Shown here: positions 48,422 to 64,000 of the stretch, piece after piece
Layout: each line of letters opens with the position of its first letter
How positions within the stretch are numbered: the first letter of the stretch is position 1
Source of the DNA: Microcebus murinus
Lineage: Eukaryota > Chordata > Mammalia > Primates > Cheirogaleidae
Direction: 5' to 3'
Length of the DNA: 64,000 nucleotides
Assembly: GCF_040939455.1 (NCBI RefSeq)
Contig: NC_134119.1
Location: 5,397,001 to 5,461,000, forward strand
Translations under genes and position numbers: made by a program
Notes under the pieces: generated by a model
Seen by the model: the letters and a program-made list of their open reading frames with translations, nothing else
What the model was told of the DNA's origin: nothing
Databases searched by the model: none

Positions 48422-48959
48422 GCAGAGTGCTTTCTAAAAATAAACTTTTTCAGAATAGTTTTAGGTTACCGAAAATTGTAAAGATTAAACTGCCATAATT
48501 CCATATTCAGTTTCCCCTATCATTAATCTTATATTAGTGTGGTACCTTTATCACCATTAATGAACCAGTAGCAATACATTAGATTTTTTTTTTTAGTTAC
48601 CAGCTAGAAAAATAAATTCTTTCACTCTTTACATAGTTAGTGTACACCAAGACTACAACGGTAAACAAGACAGGAGATCCCCATTCTTTCTTTCATGCTT
48701 CCACTTACTAGGAATTTACTTTCTTCTTACTAATTTCTGCATTAGTTTAGGTTTCAATCAATGTCTCTGCATGAAATTTCCAATAACTAGTCCTGGTAGT
48801 AATTCAGCAATTTCTCTGTATGATGAATTTTAAAAAGTAATCCACTTTAGCCTGCTAGAGTACCAGAACATTTGCCATTATGTTGTGGAAGTTTAGCCAG
48901 CAAGAATTTCCCCTACCCCAAGGTTTTTCCTGGCTATCACAGTCTAGCAGACCCATCAG

Positions 48960-49130
48960 GATTTGAACAAGGCCTCTGCCACTCACAAGAGCTGGGATTC
49001 TAATCTCACCAGGACTCATTTTCCTGCTCTGCAAACACAAAGAATATCAACACCTTCTCCAGGGCTGCTCTGAGGATCAAATCAGATCATGTAGAAAATG
49101 CAGTGTCTATTGCATAGTAGACCCAATAAA
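48960..49130 (+). repeat. MIR element in RAE1 intron 1
   Basis: Contains the MIR-like CATTTTCCTGCTCTGCAAAC and CTGAGGATCAAATCAGATCA blocks. Diverged; approximate ends. Confidence 0.55.
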
Positions 49131-49539
49131 AAACTTCCTCTTCTTAGTCCCTTCCAAGGAGAAAGTCTGTGTATTATATGTAACTCCCTGATGATTCACA
49201 TAAACTGATCCCACATTTTAATTGTTAACCAGTTAGCAAATTTTACACCTTTCCAAAAGGAGCCTAACAGCTGAGTGCCATACTTGCTAACAAGCATAAC
49301 ATCTTAAGACAAAACGGAATGGAGAAACTGTAAGGAATTTGGGAAGGCATTAAATTTCCCCAGCTTCATAAAAAATAAGCATGTGCAGAAGAAAAAGTCA
49401 AAGCGACAGCTAAGAGCATATTTATATCTCAGAAAGCAACTTTGCAAGAGGACATGGTGCTTGCGAGCCAACCTCTGGCCTCAAATGTGGAGATGTACTT
49501 GAAACGCCAGTTAACTGTTTGAATGAATGACAAGACTAC

Positions 49540-49690
49540 TGCAATCAGATCCAGGAGCCAGATATATAGCTTTGGGCAAGTTATTTAGCCTTGATTTTCT
49601 TATCTGCAAAAGAGAGACACTAATATCATCAACTTCGCAGAGTTCCGCACATATAGTGCCCAAAACACCATAGATTCTCAACAAATGTTA
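49540..49690 (+). repeat. MIR element in RAE1 intron 1
   Basis: Contains TTTGGGCAAGTTATTTAGCC followed by GATTTTCTTATCTGCAAAAG, the MIR core. Confidence 0.65.
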
Positions 49691-49798
49691 CTTCCATTCT
49701 ATTCCTCTTCTTCAACATGAATCAAGTTGGGAGAGAACACTTCTACACTAAGGATGAACTTAGGGAAAAGAACATGGTAGGCAAGAGGAATAATCACG

Positions 49799-50139
49799 TT
49801 TTTTGTTTTGTTTGTTTTTGAGACAGAGTCTCACTTCTGTTGCCCGGGCTAGAGTGCCATGGCATCAGCTTAGCTCACAGCAACCTCAAACTCCTGGGCT
49901 CAAGTGACCCTCCTGCCTCCACCTCCCAAGTTGCTGGGACTACAGGCATGCGCCACCATGCCCGGCTAATTTTTTCTATATATTTTTATTTGGCCAATTA
50001 ATTTCTTTCTATTTTTTTTTAGTAGAGACGAGGTCTCGCTCTTGCTCAGGCTGGTTTTGAACTCCTGACCTTGAGCGATCCTCCCACCTCGGCCTCCCAG
50101 AGTGCTAGGATTACAGGCGTGAGCCACAATGCCCAGCCA
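49799..50139 (-). mobile_element. Alu, strepsirrhine type, in RAE1 intron 1
   Basis: A full-length minus-strand Alu with a TTTG-rich tail and the segment GGCCAATTAATTTCTTTCTA. The flanks share ATAATCA with about one mismatch beyond, a short likely target duplication. Confidence 0.88.
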
Positions 50140-50379
50140 TAATCAGGTATTAATCAGCCAATCTGGACACCTTACACTGACCACTGGGAAGCTTCAAATA
50201 GCTCAGAAGAAACAAGTACCAGTGGAACCTACCTAATCCCTTCTCACTCTCCCTCCTTGCTCCTCCATCCATCCTTTCTGCCAGGGGACACTGCAAGCTC
50301 ATCCCTGTCTTGGAGCAGGCACAGTTTGCCCCCCACCCCAAACCTCCCAGCTGCCTCTTCAGATTGCAGTAGTTGCCTC

Positions 50380-50530
50380 CACAGAACTTTTTGGAGTGAT
50401 GGAAATGTTTTAAAACTGCAGTTGTGATGTTTACACAACTACATGAAATTTCCCAAACTCATCTAAACGTACACTTTAAATGGGCAAAATTTTATGTTAC
50501 GCAAGTTACACTTCAATAAAGCTGTCAGAC
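50380..50530 (+). mobile_element. Old L1 3'UTR fragment in RAE1 intron 1
   Basis: The stretch contains TACACTTTAAATGGGCAAAA and ends ACTTCAATAAAGCTGTC, typical of old L1 3' ends. Confidence 0.65.
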
Positions 50531-51039
50531 GTATTCTTTTTAAAAGTCACCTGCTTGGAGGCTTCCCTAATTTAACACAATCCAACCTTCGATCGCATTC
50601 CCTCGTTTTCTTCACAGCACCTGTTACTTACGACCTGGAATTTCTTTACAATCAACCTCTTCCCGAACAGAATGCTAGTGCCAAGAGGGCAGGGACCTGC
50701 CTGGATTCTTTCCTTCCTTAATGTACTCTTGGTCCCACAGCACAATGCCTGGCCGAGAGCCGCTAGTATTTAATAAATACTCGCCTGGAGAAATACTGCC
50801 TGTACAACTGTACACATATACATATACAATAAATCCTTGGCTGGGGAAGGCCGAAGCAAACAGTTTCAGAGAGTGGTTAAGTGCTACGGAGGAAATGAAG
50901 CAGGTTGGCATGGGAGAGATTAAGAGAGAATGCCCTTCTGCGGAACAGTTAGGGAAGGCTTTTCCGAGCAAATGACGTGTGTCTGAGGAGAAGCCACACG
51001 TGTATGGGGAAGGACGGAGGCGATAGACATTGCTATTAT

Positions 51040-51640
51040 CTCAGTGAGGCCCCTCCCGGGGGCCTCGCTTTCCCCATTAGAAAAACGACCGGTCGGACCC
51101 TAGGTGACCCCCGAAGGCCTCTTCCAGCCCTGACTTCGCTTCCAGGGGCCACTGATGAGGCTGGGTCAACGGTACGGCTCGCGCGCCAGCAGCCCGCAGC
51201 GAGGCTCTCCCCGCAGAGGGGATGTGGCCTCCGCGGACGCCATAGCGGCGGGTGCCGAGGCAACGAGGCACGGGGCTTACCTGAGAGTCGCGCCCGGGCG
51301 GGAAGCGGCAGCGGGGAGCGGAGGGCACTGGAGAGCCTGAAGAGCTGCTCCGGCGCGGAGGAGAAGAGGGCGGGGCGGCGCATGCAGGAACCCCAGGAGC
51401 CCGGGGTCTCTTCACGCCGGCGGCGGAAACTGCCCCAACAACCGCGAACCGATGCGCATGCGCCCCGGAGCCACTTCCTATATCGCCCGGAAGGCATCCA
51501 AGAAACAGGCTCCTCTTTCCGGAAGGCGATCGCACATGCGCAAAAGCCCTGTTGATGGCGAAAGGAAGTCCTTATGCCAGCAGTTTGCGAATTGGTCGGA
51601 AGTTGCAACTAGACACTGCTAGTTGCTAAGCGACCAGTTT
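51040..51640. promoter_or_regulatory. RAE1: RAE1 CpG-island promoter with NRF1, ETS and CCAAT motifs
   Basis: This CpG-rich stretch lies in otherwise AT-rich surroundings. It contains a perfect NRF1-type palindrome TGCGCATGCGC (51453-51463), a variant GCACATGCGCA (51532-51542), two ETS/GABPA cores CCGGAAG (51487-51493 and 51519-51525), a CCAAT box in reverse (ATTGG, 51591-51595) and GC boxes near 51368-51376. An X-box-like GTTGCTAAGCGAC is at 51622-51634. There is no TATA box. The combination is typical of housekeeping promoters. Motif occupancy is inferred. Confidence 0.7.
51281..51400 (-). other. RAE1: RAE1 noncoding exon 1 (5' end uncertain)
   Basis: A strong donor (CTCAG then GTAAGC, GT at 51279-51280) sits in the CpG island upstream of coding exon 2, whose acceptor needs a 5' partner. 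The exon therefore ends at 51281. Its 5' end is not visible, and 51400 is only a placeholder. Intron 1 is then 47981-51280. Confidence 0.65.
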
Positions 51641-52284
51641 TGTAAATCCGCAACTTGGGTTAGTGGATGGCAGTTAGCTGTTTTCGCTTGTGAATTAATT
51701 AGCGTGTTTAAACGTCTGAAAAAATTCTGATTGCTGTCAATTCACGTCCAAGTCCATCCTCCGTGGAGCTGCTGTCAAGTCGGCCACCTGGTTCCCTCCC
51801 TGGCCTGTTTGCAGTCTCGGGTACCTTGAGCCCCCCAGGGGCTCTTTGGGCCTCAATTTCCTCCTGCATGATGTGGATAATAATGCCTAACTTCCAGGGC
51901 TGATCTTAATTAGGGTCAAGTGAAATTAACACGTGAACAACTCTTGCGGAATGTAACGTTCTCTAGAAATGTTAAGGGACTGTTATGACTCATATACAGG
52001 CCCACTCCACATATTTCAGATTGTTGGTGTTTCTTCCCCTTTTAGAAGTGTCTGAAGAAGAAAGAGAAGGAAAGAAGGTGAGGGAGGAAAGAAAAGAGAG
52101 ACGGAAGAGAGGAAGAAAGAGAAGGGAGGGAAGGACAAAGCACGAGGAAGGGATATCGTGAGGCTGTGGTGCAAACACTAGATCCTCTACTCTGCTCAGT
52201 GTAGTCTGCATATCTTGACCTCCTCAGGAAGCTTTTGGACCTGTGGGATCTTTTTATAAAATACAGATTCAGTAGATCCAAGGT

Positions 52285-52540
52285 GAGCCCAAGAACCCAC
52301 ATTTCTACCAAGCTCCCGGCTGAGGTTGCTGGGCCCCAAACTACAGTAAGTACCAAGGATCTAGATCAGACATTTAGAATGATGGGAGCTTTTTAAAAAC
52401 TCTGGTGTTTGGACTGCACCCTCAGAGATTCTGATTTAGTCGGTCTAGGTGGAATGAAGGCAATTAATATTTTTTAAAAAGCTCTTCAGAGGATTCTAAG
52501 ATGCAGCCAAGATTGAGAACCTCTAGTCTAGATGATATAA
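52285..52540. mobile_element. MER5-like hAT DNA transposon remnant(s)
   Basis: The blocks CAGAGATTCTGATTTAGTCG and CAGCCAAGATTGAGAACCTC are typical of MER5-type elements. There may be two partial copies side by side. Confidence 0.5.
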
Positions 52541-54439
52541 TAACTAGCACTATCCTGTGATAGTTCATCACAAAACAAGATCAATAAAATTTGTATCCAC
52601 GGGTGATTATTGAACCATACAGTATGGGTGAAAAATAATTTAAAAATAGAAAATAATTAAAATAAAATTTTGGTACTGGTTATCAAACTAGTAAACTTTT
52701 TTGCCATTTTTACACAGGATATTTATGAATGTTTACAGTTTATATTTCCATTTCTAGGTGAATAGAAAATGAACATGCATTTAAAGTGATATTTAGTTTT
52801 GCAATGTTAATTGAAAAGTTCTAATATGTTGGTTTAAAGTCTTATAAATAGCTTGGTTGCAAAGCACACGTAAAGCATAGCTTTGCAGTGAATTGGGGCA
52901 TCCAAGCTGATGACCAAAGCAGATTTCTGTCAAGAAGTATGCAGTATCACACAGAAATCCTCACTGCTTTCCCCAAACTCTTTTGTTGTGTCTCAGACTC
53001 TTCCTTCCCATTCCTTTAAAAAATGACTCAAAAATATTTTAAAGAAATTTCCACCCAAAATAATGGATTTGAGAACAGTGGATTTTGAGAGAACAGTGAA
53101 CTGCTGCCAGCAGAGGGTGACCTTTGCTTGTTTTTATAGGATCGTTTACTTGGTGAACAGAAGTTCATTTAGCAAACAGAAATGTTTCTCAATATTTCAT
53201 TACAAAAACATTCCACAGAAAATATTTTAATGTACATGTACATGAAGCTTAGTTTTTTTTTCTTTTGAAGATTGAAATTAGGTACATTGATTTTTTTTTT
53301 TTTGAAGCTTAGTTTTGAAAGCATCTGTTCATTTCAGCAGTACTGAACAGATACGTACCTGGAACTAGCAGTTCAACAGAGATACTTAGGAAGTCACACT
53401 AGAAATCCTGGAAGGTTTTACCTGTTTTTATAGCATGTATACTATGTTTTGTTTTGTTTTGTTTAATGAAATCATGACTTCTGAAATCATTTAACATCAC
53501 CAATAACAGTTAAATTTCCTGGAAAACGCAGGCTATTACAAGCAGCTTTTATTTTATAAGGGTCATTATGAACCCTTAAGGAAAAACTGAGTCTCTGAAC
53601 ACCTTTTTATTGTACTAGTTATTATTCATTTTAATTATAAACAGATTCCACTCTGATGTTCTTTTCCTGATTAAAATTATGGAAATATTCAAATTAGCTA
53701 AGTAGATGATGGTAGATGGGATGACTGTCAGCAGTTGCCATCTTAAATAGCTGTTTTACAGTAATCCTTTTTAGAAACATAAGAACTATTATTCTAGATG
53801 GTTCCCAAATACCAACTAGCATTAATTTTTCATCTTCATCTAATAAAAATAGGTAGTAAAGTCAAACTATAGTGTATTTTGCTCTTCTTCCATTTTCATT
53901 TCCCAAGTAACTGAAATTATTTTAGGTAAATTTCCAAGAATAAACTTGAAGTGATTTAATTATCCAAATTGGATATATCTGCAAGCCTTTTTAAAATTTA
54001 TTTTCAAATTTGAATGACTGTTGTAGATTTGTCATTCCCTCCCATTTTGATAGTATATCCTAATCCAGATGTGTTGTGGGTTACACATATTTTTAAGTTT
54101 GTAATTTCCTCCTTTATAAAACTTGGCAAAGTTCAGCGACATTATTACATATTAAGAAGTATGGCATAAATTTAAAAAAACTTTTGTGATTTATAAAAAT
54201 GTTTTTTAGAATTTTTGATAGTTTCACAAGTCAGCCAAATTAACAGCATACCAAAATGTCCTCAAAATTAAATGTTTTGTTTCAATGAGACCAGGGAATA
54301 CAACATACTTGTTAACATCACAGGCATAGCATCGGGGGTCGTGATTTAACACTGGCCAAAAATAAGATTGTTTGATCTTTCCCCAACAGTGTGCACATCA
54401 GACCACATGTGAAGCACTTCACATGCACCAGTGTAGTGC

Positions 54440-54665
54440 ATGTACACAGACTCTGGATTTCCGTTCCAGCGCCACTGCTTATTAGTTATGGGACTTGGGA
54501 AAGGTACTTAACCTCTCTGTATCTTTGTTTCCTCATCTGTAAAATGAGGATAGTAAAAAGAGTACCTGGCTTAGAGGGATTCTGTGAAGACGAAATGACA
54601 TATTGTTTACAAAGCACCTAGAAAAATACCTGGCACAAAATAAATGCTATTATATAAGTGCTTTC
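54440..54665 (+). repeat. MIR element
   Basis: The core reads TTAACCTCTCTGTATCTTTG, then TTTCCTCATCTGTAAAATGA and GCACCTAGAAAAATACCTGG. This follows the MIR core and 3' end in order. Confidence 0.8.
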
Positions 54666-55439
54666 CTTTATTATTATATAGCCTTATTTAATCCTTACAA
54701 CAACCTCTTGAGAAGGGCCAGCCTGATGGGTGTGCAAGGTGTGCAGTCTACAGGACCCCAGGCTAAGGAGCCATGCTTGATTTGATTCTCTGCTGCTGTT
54801 GTCTTGAAATTCTTAATAACTTCTGAATAAGGAACCCTGCATTTACATTTTGCACTAGAACCCACATATTCTTGAGGTAGATAGTTATTGTCCCCTAGTA
54901 TTATTATTGTGACTTTGGACAAGTAACATCCTTAGTGTTCTCACCTGTAAACTATGGTATAATTGCTGAGTATGAACAAGGTTTTGGGGAGAATTAAATG
55001 AGATACTGTATGAACAGAGATCGGCATGTTTAAGTTCTCAGAAATGGTATCTCATTATTGTTATTACCATTTATCTTTATAAAATAACTGCCCTAACATT
55101 TCTGTACTTCTATAAATTTATATTCTTGCTTAAAACTTTCAGTGAAGTTAAAGGTTTACTGAAAGTACAGAATAAAATCATAAAACTATTCTCTGGCAAA
55201 ATTAAGGTAGGTTTATGGAGGGGAAAATATCACATCTTTATTATTAGAGAAGTGCCTTATTAAAATTTGAGGCTTCTATAAATCTTAAAACTGAAGAAGT
55301 TCTTCATTTTATAGACCTAGACTACAGAGGAATTCAAATGCTTGAATTTGAGTGATAATCCATAAGACCTTGGAGAGCCTTTTCAAATAAATCATATTAT
55401 CAATAAAAAGTACACACAATACAAAATAAAACAAAACAC

Positions 55440-55982
55440 TGAAGACTATATCAACCCAAGTATTTATTCATAATACATTTTACTAATTTAACAAATGAAT
55501 TAGTGGGGTTAATTCCCTATACTAAAACCCCTACACTTTGAAGGCAAAGGAAATGTAAGAAGGAAGTACTAGACACTATAATTCATTTGCAACATATCAA
55601 TGATTATTATTGTTATTAATAAGATACTTCATGCTTTAACACTAGTTATATTGTAGAAAGTAAATGAAATATTTTTGTAGACTTTGATGACATGTATAAA
55701 ATACTATTTTTTCAAATAAAATTTAAAAGTCAAAGTAACATATATCCTCTTATAATTTACTTTAGAACTTAGGCTAGAAATCAGTCTCTACAGAGGATAA
55801 AATAAAGCTTTCTAAAGAAAATTGAAGTATAGCATTTATTTTGAAAAAATCTAATTAATGGAAAATTCTTTTATTTTACTTTTACAGAGTTAAGAATATA
55901 TGTTCTTTCCACAACAGTATTTACCAACTAAAACAAAACTAATGAAAAGCCTCTGGCAATCACAAATTCTTCTGATTTATTT
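55440..55982 (-). other. SPO11: SPO11 3' untranslated region (extent uncertain)
   Basis: This AT-rich stretch after the stop has several AATAAA hexamers on the minus strand, at 55976-55981, 55870-55875, 55835-55840 and 55463-55468. The first starts two bases after the stop codon. Which one is used cannot be told from sequence; the listed span assumes the most distal. Confidence 0.45.
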
Positions 55983-63848
<7,866 letters not shown>

Positions 63849-64000
63849 CTGTGAAGTTAAGGCTGATGAATTGAAGGCAAGAGTATTTCAATTTAAGCAC
63901 CAACTAAATTACAGTGCCATATAGATCAATTCAAAAGCAGCTATTTTCAATTTTACCTTCAAATATATAAACATATCTATTCATATATTCAGGTGTCTGT

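Larger units (their letters stand above)
47981..51280 (-). other. RAE1: RAE1 intron 1 (3.3 kb)
   Basis: The ends are GT/AG. The intron contains an old Alu (about 48144-48421), a younger Alu (about 49799-50139), MIR fragments (about 48960-49130 and 49540-49690) and an old L1 3' fragment (about 50380-50530). No coding exon was seen. Confidence 0.7.
51641..55439. other. Intergenic DNA between RAE1 and SPO11
   Basis: This stretch is AT-rich. It holds a MIR-like remnant near 51780-51950, a purine-rich tract (GA/GGAA, about 52050-52160), a hAT/MER5-like fossil (about 52285-52540) and a MIR (about 54440-54665). Nothing gene-like was seen in the rest. Confidence 0.6.

Overview
The window is nuclear DNA from a mammal, and I read it as a strepsirrhine primate, most likely a lemur. 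The genes have introns with GT/AG splice sites, CpG-island promoters and AATAAA poly(A) signals. The younger Alu elements carry the middle-region sequence AAATTAATTGGCCAACTAA and a tail half reading GTGAGCTAGGCTGACGCCA. I recall these as typical of lemur and galago Alus and not of human Alus. The species cannot be fixed from the window alone.

Three protein-coding genes were rebuilt exon by exon, all on the minus strand: SPO11 (3' half only, about 55.4-64.0 kb), RAE1 (complete, about 34.8-51.4 kb) and RBM38 (complete, about 10.8-23.3 kb). The same order and shared orientation are known from human chromosome 20q13. RAE1 joins into an uninterrupted 368-aa WD40 protein, the human length. RBM38 joins into a 240-aa single-RRM protein, one residue longer than human. 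The visible SPO11 part supplies the last 185 residues, with the Toprim acidic residues E224, D277 and D279 (human numbering).

Layout: 1-10.8 kb is GC-rich, gene-free DNA downstream of RBM38, with a 250-bp duplicated segment. 10.8-23.3 kb is RBM38, with its 3'UTR at 10.8-12.0 kb and a 9.3-kb third intron. 22.8-25.3 kb is the RBM38 CpG island. 25.3-34.8 kb is intergenic and crosses a change from GC-rich to AT-rich DNA near 31-32 kb. 34.8-51.4 kb is RAE1, whose CpG island (51.0-51.6 kb) has NRF1 and ETS motifs. 51.6-55.4 kb is AT-rich intergenic DNA. 55.4 kb to the end is SPO11, with Alu, L1 and MER5A-type insertions in its introns.

The genes do not form a pathway. SPO11 makes meiotic DNA breaks, RAE1 serves mRNA export and spindle or checkpoint functions with NUP98, and RBM38 is a p53-induced regulator of mRNA stability and translation. 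I found no undescribed system. The most notable observations are structural: a 267-bp direct repeat flanking RAE1 exon 4, one copy of which holds an Alu; three apparently identical 83-bp units in RAE1 intron 4; and an inverted Alu pair in a SPO11 intron whose flanks indicate that the 26-bp spacer was flipped by Alu-Alu recombination. Coordinates of old repeats are approximate because no repeat library could be searched.
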